NCBI GenBank assembly: GCA_037349105.1
Contig: JAYJMM010000015.1
Span: forward strand, 1,054,001 to 1,118,000
Direction of reading: 5' to 3'
DNA length: 64,000 nucleotides
From: Limnomonas spitsbergensis
Taxonomy: Eukaryota > Chlorophyta > Chlorophyceae > Chlamydomonadales
Shown: positions 31,501 to 43,000 of the stretch, one piece after another
How the letters are laid out: each line of letters starts with the position of its first letter
How positions within the stretch are numbered: position 1 is the first letter of the stretch
Notes under the pieces: generated by a model
Database searches by the model: none
Told to the model about the DNA's origin: nothing
Seen by the model: the letters and a program-made list of their open reading frames with translations, nothing else
Made by a program: the position numbers and the translations under genes

Positions 31501-33761
31501 ATGTGCCAGAAGCTCATATCCTGAGAGGCGAGGCACCTTAGCTGGCAAGCTAGCTGCTGAGCCTTTTCTAAGACGCTCGCTAGGAGCGAGGCCACCTTAT
31601 GCGGACCGCCCCTTGGCACCGACAAGCCCGTGGGATTCAAACCTGGTTAATAAGCTTACGTCCACTGGCTCAAGCTGCATGGACGGCCATGCATGTGAGG
31701 CCTCACCGGCCTGATGGCGGCAGGTAGCTGATCTGTGGCTGAACTGTAGCAGAGACATGCAAAAGTAATAAGCACCGGGCATTGGCCGAAGCTGCTCTAG
31801 CCGAGCACATACCTGAAGAAGTATTGGCCAAGGCTGGGCGCTGACTCAGCGGGGCGGAACGCGCTGCGCAGCAACGGGCGATCAAGGGAGGGGCATGCAC
31901 TTTACTGGCAAGATCATGACATGGTAATCATTTGACGTGCGGGCCCCACAAGCTTTTCCGCTGTCATCAGGCGGCAGGCTTCCACTGTTTGGAAGCAGTT
32001 CCTCTTCTGGAGCCAACCAGGCAGTGGGCGCTGACGCCCCCACAACCTGTGCACTTATGTCAAACAACTGCCCATGAAAGGGCGCTGACCTTAATAATTT
32101 TGTGAATGGTATTTGTGCGGAAAAGTCCAAGAACTTAAGTTGAAGAAGGGAGCGTCGAGAGGTACGCGGAGCGGTGGCAGAGCACTGGGTTACTGGTTTG
32201 TTCTTTGCATCATGCAAATTTGAATTTGCCAGACATGTCTTGCTAGAGATTTGCTTGATTGAAAGTCCCTGTTGTGGCCAGGCAAGCAAGAGATAAGAAG
32301 ATCCAGCCAATCAGGAAACATAAACAGCTTTGGCCCCTCACCAAACACCACGGCTCGCACCCCTGGATCCAGACCCCGTGATCTCACAACCTTTAAATCT
32401 AGATCCAGAGTTCTATCACTGGGTCTGCATTTTGACGCCTTCCTTCTGCTGGTTCTGGTTCCCGACGCTCCCACCCCTGGATCTAGATCCACAGCTCTTA
32501 CCTCTGGATCTGGATCCGGACCCCAGACGTCACTGTATCGCTGCTGCTCCGGATGTTGACGTCGCTCTCCACGGGTTGCGGCCCGAGCTTGGCCTCAAGG
32601 GCTTTCAGCTCAGCCTTTAATTTGGCAGCATCCTGTGGGGTGAGGCGGGGAACTGAGAGGGCTGTCAGATGAGCTTTTACATCGCAGCTTCCTGTGAGGG
32701 GGTGCCTGGGCCTTTCGAGAAAACCCAGCTCCGCTTTTCATTTGACAGCGTCCAGAGAGGGCGAGGCAGGTACCAGGAGGGGGCTGCTGTTTCTGCTGTT
32801 TGCTGTTTCTGCGTCTCAAGAGCCTGCTTCATGCATGGGTCTCTAGGCATGCGTGGCAGCAGCGGCTCTGCGCTTCACTGTCGATTTTAGGGCGTTGGTC
32901 CCACCATTCATGTGCATAATGGCCCACATCCGGGGGGCCCATGTGCCTCCTGCTTAGGCCGCCACTGTGTTGACAGAATGGCAGGGTTCATGTTTGGTCA
33001 CTGTTGGCACAAAGGTAGTTGCCTGGCTGTCTGCCTGGTAGCCACCGGAAGGGGTATGGTACTCTGGTGCGCATTTTTAATGAAACACTGGTACACCTGC
33101 CTGCGCTTGTTCTCCATGGGGCATGCCCAGGTCCTCAGCATGAGATGGAGGCTGACATGACTACCGCACCCTCAGAGCCCCCATGCACAGCAGTCAGTGC
33201 CAGCCTCAGTTGCCGTCTATGAAAAAATTATATGCATTGTTCAAGGGATGGTCGGTAGACCAATGGCAGGGAGTCGTGGGTTGCAGGAAGTCGAAAGGGG
33301 CCATTCGTCAAGCGCTTTCCATCATGCTGTGCATATTTTTTCATCTCCGTAGGTTGCGGCATGGTAAAATGCATGTAGTGCTCACTGGTGGCGCAAGTGA
33401 TGGTTCTTTTGTGGATGCCAGCGATGAGATGGGTGTAAAGTATCGAAGTGCAGTGCCTGACCTGGAAACGCTGCTCGTTCACGCACTCTTGTAGCTGCAG
33501 GCTGAGTTTGTAGAAGGGGTCCTCAGAGTTTATCACATCAAGCTCCTTCTTCAACAGCGCAGCAGAGGTGTAATCCTCCCTTTTGACGGCCCCATCGATT
33601 GCTGCTTTCAGGGCTTTTCTAGCTGAAGCGTATTGCGTCGACGTTGACGTGCTCTGCTGCAGGGCAGCACGAACACAGGTCGTTCGACACCTCACATGAG
33701 TGGGACGAACTGCCCTCCTCGTCAAGACAGAGCTCGATTTCAGAATTGTGGTTGAATGCAT
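28534..33761 (-). CDS. UVR-motif plus ApaG-domain protein, probably plastid
   Basis: Six exons in transcript order: 33462-33761, 32502-32632, 31813-31863, 30847-30945, 29641-29754, 28534-28621. All phases match, giving 260 residues and a TAA stop. Residues 1-40 are rich in Ser, Thr and Arg with few acids, like a chloroplast transit peptide. Two UVR-like helices follow: [17 protein letters not shown] (about 61-77), then [19 protein letters not shown], split by intron 1 exactly after Q100. An ApaG (DUF525) beta-domain spans about 131-255: [46 protein letters not shown] and FEYDSACPL are the family's landmarks in the right order. UVR motifs usually mediate protein contacts (as in UvrB/UvrC and Clp adaptors); ApaG domains bind unknown partners. 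UVR+ApaG fusions are, to my knowledge, a plant/algal plastid class without a settled function. The introns carry several tandem copies of their own splice sites. Confidence 0.94.
28630..28765. repeat. Tandem duplication of about 83 bp upstream of the last UVR-ApaG exon
   Basis: Two copies of a segment with gcgcgctcaatcaca and gggggcaaagaacaa, at about 28636-28690 and 28718-28762, lie directly beyond the acceptor at 28622. Confidence 0.85.
29356..29373. repeat. 18-bp perfect palindrome, shared with 42580-42597
   Basis: acatctggcgccagatgt is a perfect palindrome. The same 18-mer followed by cta(g/t)agtggc occurs 13 kb away, in an intron of the coiled-coil gene, so it may mark a dispersed element. 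Confidence 0.85.
29755..29900 (-). repeat. Pseudo-exon copy upstream of UVR-ApaG exon 5
   Basis: The acceptor and first ~20 codons of exon 5 ([13 protein letters not shown]) are copied about 115 bp upstream, where they read [15 protein letters not shown]. The copy keeps an AG acceptor and its preceding CAT(C/T) context. Confidence 0.85.
30096..30120. repeat. Inverted repeat, 12-bp arms, 1-nt spacer
   Basis: atctcccctctg and its exact reverse complement flank a single c. It lies in UVR-ApaG intron 4. Confidence 0.9.
30540..30846 (-). repeat. Tandem copies of the donor end of UVR-ApaG exon 4
   Basis: The exon end encoding [10 protein letters not shown] plus donor GTCAG|GTGAGAGG (exon end 30847) recurs two to three more times at ~115 bp spacing (near 30735 and 30640, with a weaker copy near 30550). 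The copies are nearly identical to the real site across 45 bp, each with an intact GTGAG donor. Confidence 0.9.
32340..32501 (-). repeat. Copies of the donor of UVR-ApaG exon 2
   Basis: The GATCCAGATCCAG|AG GTAAG donor context is followed by three related GGATCTAGATCCAG segments at about 32473-32490, 32395-32412 and 32362-32372. Confidence 0.65.
32633..32770 (-). repeat. Copies of the acceptor of UVR-ApaG exon 2
   Basis: Two diverged ~55-60-bp copies of the exon start and acceptor (plus-strand pattern ggcagcatcctgtgggg, then gcagcttcctgtgaggg and acagcgtccagagaggg) lie just upstream of the real acceptor. Confidence 0.75.
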
Positions 33762-33933
33762 AACGGGTAGCGTAAGAGTACCCGCGACCGAGCCGATAAC
33801 GTTTTAGTCTGGCAGATTTAGTTCGGACAGAGGTGTACGGCTGTTTGTAATCGCGAAACTTAGAACAATGTCTGGAATTTGGTGGAGCTTACTACTCTGC
33901 CTTAGCCATATTTAACCCTACACATATTTGGAA
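33762..33933. promoter_or_regulatory. 172-bp bidirectional promoter region
   Basis: This separates the start codons of the UVR-ApaG gene (minus) and the acidic-protein gene (plus). Both 5' UTRs and core promoters must fit here unless there are upstream non-coding exons. No TATA box is evident. Confidence 0.6.
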
Positions 33934-36219
33934 ATGGGTGATACAGAGTCTTACCTGCCCCCTAATGTCTCTCGGCAGCATTCCCTGTCTCGGCCCATGT
34001 CTGCGGCCGGGCAGATCCCCGGCAGGGCCAATGGCAGACTTGAATACGGATTGCATGAGATGGTGGTGCGCGTACCTGTGCCTGCAAAGGTCAAGGAGGC
34101 GAAGAAGGCTGTCGAGGCCTCCCGGCCAGATATCCTGGGGCAGAGGACCGAATGGAAAGCCAATGTGTCACCTGACACGGCCCGCTGGGGCAAGCATGTC
34201 ATAGCGGCCACCGATGAGAAGCTCAGCAACACACTGCTGCCTCAGCACATAGTGGGCAAGGACATGCGGCACGCCAAAGTGACTGCCTTTACCCCAGGTC
34301 ACCCAGCTGTCTTTGACAGAGGTACCGCGGAGTGGGGGACCTCGACCTCCACATGGAACACTTCAACGTATGAGTTGGATGCAAGGGAGAGGAGCAGGTG
34401 AGTGGAATGCGGGGGCTGGTGCAACAAACCAGTGGGCACCAGACTATCGTTGAGCACCTGCGGGGGCAGCGGTGGCCATCGCCCACCGCTGGGCCGATAG
34501 GGACCAAAGCTAGACGCCTCTGCGGCGGAGGACTTGAGCAACACAGTATGTTGCACCAAGCTCTTCCAGCTGACCGCCGGGCCATAGCTGAAGTGTAGCT
34601 TCAGCACCCTGAAGTAAACGGTTCAGCAAGTCAGAGCCTCAACCAAAAGCAATATCCTTTAGACTGTGCAACATCCCTGAAAGCTGTGCGGCATCCATTC
34701 TGGCTGTGCAGCATCCCTTAATGAGGCTATGCCCAATTGCTGCTCGATGGAGGCCATGCTACATCCCTCGAGGCCGTGCAACATTCCTTGATGCCGCGCA
34801 ACAGCCCCGCGCAACATCCCTTGTCAGTCCTAACCAGTCTCATCCAACAGCCACTGTACCATGCGTCATGTTCTGATTGGCCGTTTACCATTTACCACGG
34901 ATGGTTGTCCATGGGCCACTCTACCAACCCTCAAGTAGTCGTGGACCTTATGTCAGGGTCATGCAGTCATGTGCCAGGGGTTGCGATCTCCGTGTCACGT
35001 TTGTCACAAGCTCGATTTCCCCCCCCTTCCCACCTATTGCAGAGCACTGATGGATGCAACCACGCGTGGCAAGGCCCATAGCTTGGGTGCAGCTACGCGG
35101 CTGAAGGGGACTGCTGAGGGGGGTGCAGGCTACGTCTCCCCCATGCAACGTCAACAGCTTAATTTGGAGCAGATGCGCGAGCAGGTGCTGCCTCACACAA
35201 GCCTTAGATTAGCCTTATATGAACCTTAGATAAACCTTAGATGCGCGAGCAGGTGCTGCCTCACACAAGCCTTACAAGACAACCTTAGATTGCTAGCTTG
35301 TCCAATTATGAATGATGCATGAGCAAGTGTTTATTTTTAGTGCATGCCAGCCCACCTTCGGGAGGCCGCCGGGCAGCCACTACTGGGCGATGGTGTCTTA
35401 ACCTTGACCGACCTATGGTCGGTTACCCAAACAACAGGGCTTGTCGTTCGGGCCGCCACTCCACCAGTTGTTGACCGTGATGTAGCTGAGGTGTTGCCTT
35501 GTAGCTGAAGATTGCTGAATTAAGCAGTGGTGAGTAAGCATGTAGTGCGACAGGGCTTGCTATCCATCATATTATGGATACCGTATGCCTTCTGGTTATA
35601 CATAGTACTAAACTGATTAGTTACGCCTTTTCTTTGTTCATAAATTTCACAGAAACGGAACACCGGTGTTGACTATGAAGGCATGGTCCAGAAGTGGGGC
35701 AAGGAGGGGGCGGACCACCTGCTACATATCGCGGAGTTGGAGGAGAAGTTGCGGCAGCGCGGCCCAACGGTCAAGCCTAAGCAGCGGGGGCGCGTCAAGG
35801 TCATGACGAAGAGCGGCATGGTGGACGTTGCGGCTGTCAAGGCCCTAGATGGAGGCAAGACAGATGAGGACGACGATGCCTCGGAGCGTCCGGAGCCGAA
35901 GCGTGAGGCTACTGAGGAGGACGAGGAGGATGTCCAAGCGGCTCCGGAAGGATCAGGCGGGGAAGGAGAGGTGGAAGACTTGGGGGAGGAGGGCCGGGGG
36001 CATCATGTTGACATAGGGGACGAGGAGGGGGAGGCTGCAGCGCAAGGACCGCATGCCGGAGATGAAGTTGGCGTTATTGATGAGGGGGATGAGGGTGGGG
36101 GTGCTGATATGGCAGAGGGGTTGGATGCTAGCATGGGCGGTGAGGCATCAGGAATAGCATCCACCCATGCAAAAACTGAGGCTAGCTATGAGGAGGGTCA
36201 AGGTGCAGAAGACTGCTGA
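33934..36219 (+). CDS. Unrecognised conserved-looking protein with acidic C-terminus (390 residues)
   Basis: Three exons, 33934-34397, 35043-35184 and 35653-36219. Phases 2 and 0 both match and GT..AG is used. The first ~200 residues have ordinary globular composition (for example LEYGLHEMVVRVPVPAKV, GKHVIAATDEKLSNTLL and AVFDRGTAEWGTSTSTW). Exon 2 contains YVSPMQRQQLNLEQMREQ, and exon 3 begins with a helix (VDYEGMVQKWGKEGADHLLH, AELEEKLRQRG). The last ~110 residues are Glu/Asp/Gly-rich and probably disordered. No family recognised. The gene is divergent from the UVR-ApaG gene across 172 bp. The donor of exon 2 is duplicated about 65 bp downstream. The existence of the gene is well supported by splicing; its function is unknown. 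Confidence 0.8.
35165..35285 (+). repeat. Duplicated donor of exon 2 of the acidic-protein gene
   Basis: The 35-bp string around GCGAGCAG|GTGCTGCC (exon end 35184) recurs at about 35239-35275, with the intervening ccttaga motif itself repeated. This is the same kind of donor-end duplication on the plus strand. Confidence 0.9.
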
Positions 36220-39200
36220 GGCTGGTGGGGTTGCCGAGGTCTTGTGGCTTGTCCATTTCCTCGAGTCTTTTCATCATTGGCGCCCATGTCCTCCTTGTTT
36301 CCCTAGTTGCATGTTATGGTTAACATCATCTTTCTGGGGTCATGTTTGTCCTTGAAGGCCCAACAAGCAATGGATCAATGGCACACACTGCGTATAGGGT
36401 GTAAGAGGGGTACAGAGATCGATATAGGTGGAATGATTTGCGAAAGTTTGCAGGGAATGGCTACTCTGACATTGATGCGTGTGCTTCGCGGTAGGCATCA
36501 CATGCACCTTAATACCTGCTAATTATGGCTCTTGGCTATTTTGTTGTGGGATCAAGAGATCACGACGTCCAAAACTCCGGCAGTGAGTGTGCACTTATTA
36601 GCTACCAAGTCGATGATGGGTGCAATCCATATCGTCTTCTGATAACAGGCTTGCCGTGAGATTTTCTCGAGCCCCAACAAGTATGATAAAGATGAAGTCG
36701 AGCTCTGGGATTCAGACGGGTCTATGTCCCTGGATTGTTCCAATGGGCTTTTGGAGCCTGGGTTACCTGGTGCACGCCGCAAGTTTCTTTCCTCTCTTTT
36801 TTGAGGGCTAGGATCTGGACGGATGGAGTTTCTTCGGACATCCTTCGCCTCTATGGGATGGTATTTTTATTCTCCTTTTCCGGCTGTTCCTTTCCCTTCT
36901 CATATAGCCTGAACTTTCTTTTCCTCCTGACCCGACAGTTGGCACCCATACGGGCAATCGGCCGGTTCTTTGCAGCACGGCCCATAGGTAGGTGTCATGT
37001 TAATGACCTGGTACATGCCGCAAGATTTTAGACGATTCTCCATGTTAATCTTTTCACTTTGAAGGAGCCCAGATTCCTCCCAAATAGTCAAGGACCGTAT
37101 TCAGTCAGACGCCTGATTCAAAATCTGAAACCTCGCACACACTGACTCTAATCTGAACAACTGCAGCCCACGTTGAGTCCGGCTTGTCCTAACACGCTGA
37201 TCCACTGCCAAACGAGTGACGTCTGCACAATCACAAGCGTTGGCATGCGCGGATTTGACGCGACCAATCCGGCCGCAATGAACCTTTTTGCCGTCGTCAG
37301 TCGTCACCGACATCGACAGCAAGAATGCTGCCGTGTGGCAGCGGGCCATTCTACAGCTTTGCCATCCAGTCACGCGACGTCACTTATTAAGCCGGGAGCG
37401 AGCAACTAAAAGGAGCTGCTTTGATTGGCCTGTGAAAGAGGAAAAGGACAGAAGTGAGATAGCCAAAATAGAGAGAGAGACCTTAAGGGACATATTTGGA
37501 GTGCAGCCCCGACAAAAGAGGGGGTAAGGAGAAAAGGGTCAAGCATGTAGGACCAGAAGAGAGGGGAGGAAAAAAGGGGGATACCTAGTGGCCCGGTGAC
37601 GAAGAGGGTAAATGCCTACGAGCAAGGAACTATGGCCGGGATGGAGGGATCACATTGCTAACGCATAGGGAGGGGGGAGGGTGGTGACAATCCCCAATGG
37701 GTAACCCCACGGCGGGTCTGCCCACTGACTGCACCCCACGCACAGTTTCCCCGACGCACCTACCTACCTACCTACACATTTACCCCCCTAGAATCCCTTA
37801 CCGACGTTCCGTTTTACTCCACACGGGACTTTGGGCCAACTGAGGAACGCGCATGAAAAACAAGAGGCAGCAAGCAACAACAAATATGTAACATACCGTG
37901 TTAAAGAGCGTCTCGAAGATGCATGGAATTTGCAGCTGAGGGTGGGGCAACTTCATTGCATCTCATTCTGGCCCCACTGCCGCACTTCCCTAGCTCATGG
38001 ACGAAGCCACGATTACCGCATGTGATCTTCTGATGTTTACTCACTTCCCTCGCCTTCTCTATCTACCTCAGGGTAGTGACCGGGGTCTGCCAGATGGCCG
38101 GTTTTTGCCGGACTGGGGTATGTTTTTTGGCCGGCTGCACCGGCCGGGGGGTCTGAAAATGGCCGGCAGGTGTGGACGGAATTTTTTTCACACTTTGATT
38201 TTACAGTTTATTTGAAATGATTTCCTTACGACTACTTATTTCCGCCTTTCTGGATGTTGAATTGGCTTGTGCGTTGTTTGGACGAGCCTGCCCTCGCTTG
38301 AAAATGCCCGTGGGATTTCCCCTGGATTCTGCAAGGCGCGGCACTCACGCGGCCCGCGTGGCTTCTCGAAACTGAACCTTCGCATGTTTATCACACATAG
38401 AAAGACGCGCATTGGTAAGACCTATCCACAGCAATTTAGTTTTGTGCTAGGAGTGGCCGCGTTGGCAAGTTAGAACATAAAGTCCGTCGCGGACTGGGCA
38501 GGTGTTGGGCAGCATCAGGGACTCAGGGAGAAGTCCTCCCGCGGGAGGGGGGTCTGTCATCACTTCAGCGTCAGGCATAATCTGCTTATCGCTATCTGAG
38601 TCAATAGCCGCCATATCACTTATGTCTTTAGCCGGGGAGAGTCGTGAGAATATGAGTAAACCCCCGGCTGACGCCGGGGGCAGAGTCGGCCAAACCCCCA
38701 TTTTCGCCGGGGTTTGCCGGGGAGGGCGTAGCAAGATGGCGCCGGCCCCGGGGATCAAATTGAGTCCTTCATAACAAGGATCGAGAGAGAAAGGCAATAG
38801 GAAAATGATTATGTTGTTGTCATTCATGCAATATTGCACGATAACTTGCACACATCATGTTCCCCTCAATCTCCCCATGTGGATTTTGTGTGAATATCAT
38901 ATTTTGCAGTCCAACGGATCATCACATTTGATGCATGTGACATACCTGGCACTTGTGCCCGCAAATCAGTTCTGGTGCTACAAAAACTAGGGCAGTGCCT
39001 AAACAAACAAAATATTGAGGTGATGTGACTTCAGGAATCTAACGGGAATATGACTGATTCCTGCTGTTTATATTCGAATTCCCAGCTGTTAACTTGGGAA
39101 TCAGTCGATGAGTAAAGACAAGGACCCCCTCACTCATGGTCCTAGCTGTGCAATGCAGCTGGAATTGACCTTGCTCACGGGCCCCTGACCATCCCTACGC

Positions 39201-40077
39201 GGCCGATCGTTCAGCAGGGCCGGCCAAGCGTGATAATGACGTGGCACCTCTGGGTCCTGCTAAAAATAAAGCTTGGCCACGTCGGCAAACAAAAAGTGTG
39301 CAAGGAAACTCAAGAGACAAGGCGAGAGAGAAACGAAAGGAGTCTTCAACCTCCAAACAATAGGGCTAACGGGTATATATGCACCACGTGTATACATGCA
39401 CCCTAAACTTATCTCGCAATCGAGTGTACCGTTCATTTGATTTGCCTCCCCTTGGGTATGAAATAACGATTTCTTTCAATGTTGCCCTCTGGGTAAATAA
39501 TTATTGACAACGAATCTTAATATCTGACTGAAACTGGCATCGACAATCAATAGTTAGTCAATTCATGGATCCCTCAACCCCAAACAACAGTAATTATGAG
39601 GGAAGGCAAATCAAACCTACGATATGGAGGAACTTGAAAACTCGTTTCCGGGTGATCCAAGATGACACATCTTCTGCACTATGGGGTTCATTCCCACGCC
39701 ACTGTCGTAGTTGTGTGCTAGTTGCTTGCCAATGGGGGTCACTGGTTTTCGCTTTCTGTCCTAGTGTATCAAGTGCCTGTACCGGTTGACGGGCACATGT
39801 CCCATGCATCAAATGTGATGCTCTGATGGACTGTAAAAACTTCACACAGCTTCACTGCAGAGCGCCAACGAACAGCTGCGCAAGTTGCATTCGGTTAACA
39901 TTCTGTCAGACACTTCCCTGCCTGTTTCCCCGCAAATCCCCCCCCCCCCCGTATATCGTCTTCTCCAGGTCTGTCCATGAATCGGCGCATACATCAGTTT
40001 GGATCTAGGAAATGGTAGCAGTCGGCAATTTCCCCGCCCTGCCCAAACCCTAATCAATAAGACCGAAGGCAACCTCT
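36220..40077. other. 3.9-kb intergenic region, no gene seen
   Basis: Features noted: a family-1 repeat at about 36938-37010 and an inverted one at about 39233-39290; an (ACCT)n run at 37758-37775; GGCCGG-rich stretches at about 38085-38170 and 38690-38730; a perfect 8-bp-stem hairpin at 38661-38680; and a C run at 39940-39949. ORFs up to 134 codons lack recognisable content. Confidence 0.5.
38661..38680. repeat. Hairpin cccccggc-tgac-gccggggg
   Basis: An 8-bp perfect GC stem with a four-base loop, in GC-rich intergenic DNA. Confidence 0.85.
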
Positions 40078-43000
40078 TTAAAAAGGTGTCATCATGAGTC
40101 CAAGAAGATCAGGAGACGCACTGCTGCTAACATTGCATGACGATAAGCCCAGCAGGTCTGCAGCCCCCGGGGTGGTCAGTCCAGCTCCAGCGGGCTGCAA
40201 CAACGGGGAGGAAAACGATCCTTGCACCCCCGGTGGCTTGGGCGGGCTTACCAACAGCCCTCCAGGCAGGCAGGGCCCTGGCCGGCCCGTAAGATAGCTC
40301 GCACTCTCTGTTGAGCACGGTTGAGCGGCGGAGTATCCACCGACAAATCCAAAGCTACTACCGCTGAGGCTGCGTCCCTCCCCTTCGAGTCTTCCTGCGG
40401 TCGTCGTCTTACCGGGGCTCGCGTGCTGCAGCCCTGTCACGGGGATGCCGTCATGGCTCGCCATCCCGCTAGCCTTTCTCAGCTCCTGATAAGAAACATC
40501 CGGTAGCAGCCTCCGGTGATCCAGATCCCTGTCCCCAGGGAGAGGTGCAATCGGTGGGGCGTACTGTGGCAGTACAGGCTGCGGTATAGGTGGCGGTACA
40601 GGCGGCAGCGCAGCGGCGTGTGAAGGAGGGCTGAGCAGCGCTGTCTTGCGAAGCATCACGGCCGCGACGGCGCCATCCAGCCTCGCAGATTCCGTCTTGG
40701 CGATCAGCACCATGCGGTCACTGTGGCTGGCGCGCACTTCCCGCTGCAGCCCCTCAATCTGCTGCTTCAGCAGCAGCACCTCCTCTTGCGCCTTGGCCTG
40801 CCCGTTCTTCAGCTGCCGTGTGCGGTCCAACATGCCATCACGCTCAGTCTGCAAGAAAGTCATGTGCATCAAAGTAACAATCTGCTCAACAAACGATGCA
40901 CGAGGAAGCAGGAATCTGCTGCACAAACATGCATTGGTCGATTGCACCCGGGAAATGCTTGCCCTTATGTTTCCAAACTGTATCTAATCCACTCGGGTCA
41001 TTTATTGAAGTCAAGAGTCACCCGCTTCAGAACCCGTGACGCACAAGATCAGCATTATTCTGCTGAACAAACATGCACTGGTTGATTTGTGCCTGGCAAA
41101 TGCCTACACCTTGCTTGCCCTAATGTATATGAACCGTTTCCAATCCGCTCGGGCCATTTGCTCAAGTCACGAGGTACTCGCTTCAGAGCCCGCCGCAATA
41201 ATGCACAAGCGCCTTGAAAGGACCTGTCTCCAACATTTAATTCCTGTTTCTGCAAACCAGCAGCTCTCACCATCACCGCCTGCAGCTGCTGGTGCACAAA
41301 CTCAGAGGCTACTAGCTTAGCCTGGAACTCTGTCACCTGACGCCTTAAGTCATCAACCTGCAGCAATGGGGCAACAGAGGCATAGGCACGTGATCCACCT
41401 GCAACAACAGCGCAACAGAGGCATAGCAGCCTCCACCTCCACTACCGCATGCATCCACTCTGCTACCGTTTCCAGCCCCCACCTCTGCTACCGCATTTAT
41501 CCGCTCTGCCCGCAGCTTATTTGCCTCAGCTTGCCACTGGTGAACCTCCGTGGCAGCTTCTCTGGCGGACTTATCCATTCCCTCAAGCGCCTCCCGGTTG
41601 CTTCCACGCGCAAGCTTCAACAGATCTTCAGCTGCCGACACCTGCCGGGGGTGTCGAATATAGTGTGAGCCTCTAAGCAGAGCTGCCCACTGAGTGGAGA
41701 GTGCCGGAGGTGTCGTATAAAGCGTGCGCCTCTTATCACAGCTGCCTAGTGAGTGCTCAGTGAGTGGAGAGTGAGTGTGTAGTGAGGGACCCGCATTGGT
41801 GGCCTTGTCCTATGCTTTCGCCCAAATGGGCGTCTTCCTTAATCCGCGCACTTGCTTGCACATCTATTTACAGTATTTATTTGCCCATACCCAGAGGGAC
41901 CCGCCTTGGTGGCCTTGTCCCATGCTTCACCCACGCACCTGTTTGCGCATTTTTTTCCATTTATTGAGATCCACCCAATCATGCGGGAATGGAACCTACA
42001 GTAGCCATGTCTCATACTTCAGCCAAAATGGGTGGCTTCCTAAATCCACGCACTTGCTTCCGCATCTATTTACGGTATTTGCTTACTGGGTATTTATTAG
42101 CCATCCCCGGAGGGACCCACCTTGGTGCGCATCTCCTGAACCTTCATGCGCGCATCGGTTTCGGCCAGCGCCAAGCGGCTGCTCAGCTCAGAGGTGCGCT
42201 CGTTCGCGTCCTGCAGCGTCCGCTCCGTGGCCGCCATCCGAACCTTGATCACCTCCAGCTGAGACGACGTGTCCTGTACATTGGGATTTTTGGGGCGGGT
42301 GGTACATATTCAGGACTGCCACCTGTCCAGGAGGTGGGGTCCCCCAGCCCAGAAAGAGAACAAACTTGCGCATGACCGTGGAAGGAAAGAGGTAAAGGGG
42401 ATGCGACAGAGCCCCCAAAACACTCAGGCCAACCACTAGCCCCCTTGCAACTCTACAAGGATGGCATGGCATTCTGAATTCGCTCGCAGTCCAGGGAGTC
42501 AGAGGCCCTTTAAGCATTGTACAGTTTGTCATCCCATGCATCTTCAGGCTCGCCTCCCCCCCCTGCTTGCCAGTCAAAGACATCTGGCGCCAGATGTCTA
42601 TAGTGGCGTTGCAAAGCCTTTACCAAAACATATCCTTACCCCTCCCCCCCCCTCCCTCCCTGCCCAAGCAGGCAACCATGCTGCCTCAGAAAGAAAGAAA
42701 GCTACGCCCTACTAGGGCGTGGATGTTAAGAAAACAGCGCAGCTTAGTGCCGTAGCCACAATAGCCCTGCTGCCTCACAAGCTACGGTCCCCCCCCCCCC
42801 CCAGTCCCCTGCTTGGCATGGGGGTGGCAATTGCCGCATGGATGCACCCCCCTGGCAAGTAGGGGTGATAAGCTACCACACAAGCCACAGTTGCAGCCAC
42901 ACTCAGAATTCCCCGCCGCACCTTCAGCTCTGCCTCCATATGCTTGGTCCTGAGCTGCGCCGCTTGCACCTCAGTCGTGGCCGCCTGCGCCTCGGCCCGG

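Noticed and set aside
31610..31690. Possible minus-strand tRNA (GGTTTGAATCCC with an A-box-like GAGCCAGTGGA)
   Set aside because: The T stem does not pair and no 7-bp acceptor stem is found; more likely a repeat remnant.
32272..32620. Plus-strand ORFs of 95-96 codons over UVR-ApaG exon 2
   Set aside because: Shadow frames of a confirmed minus-strand exon and its GATCCAG repeats.
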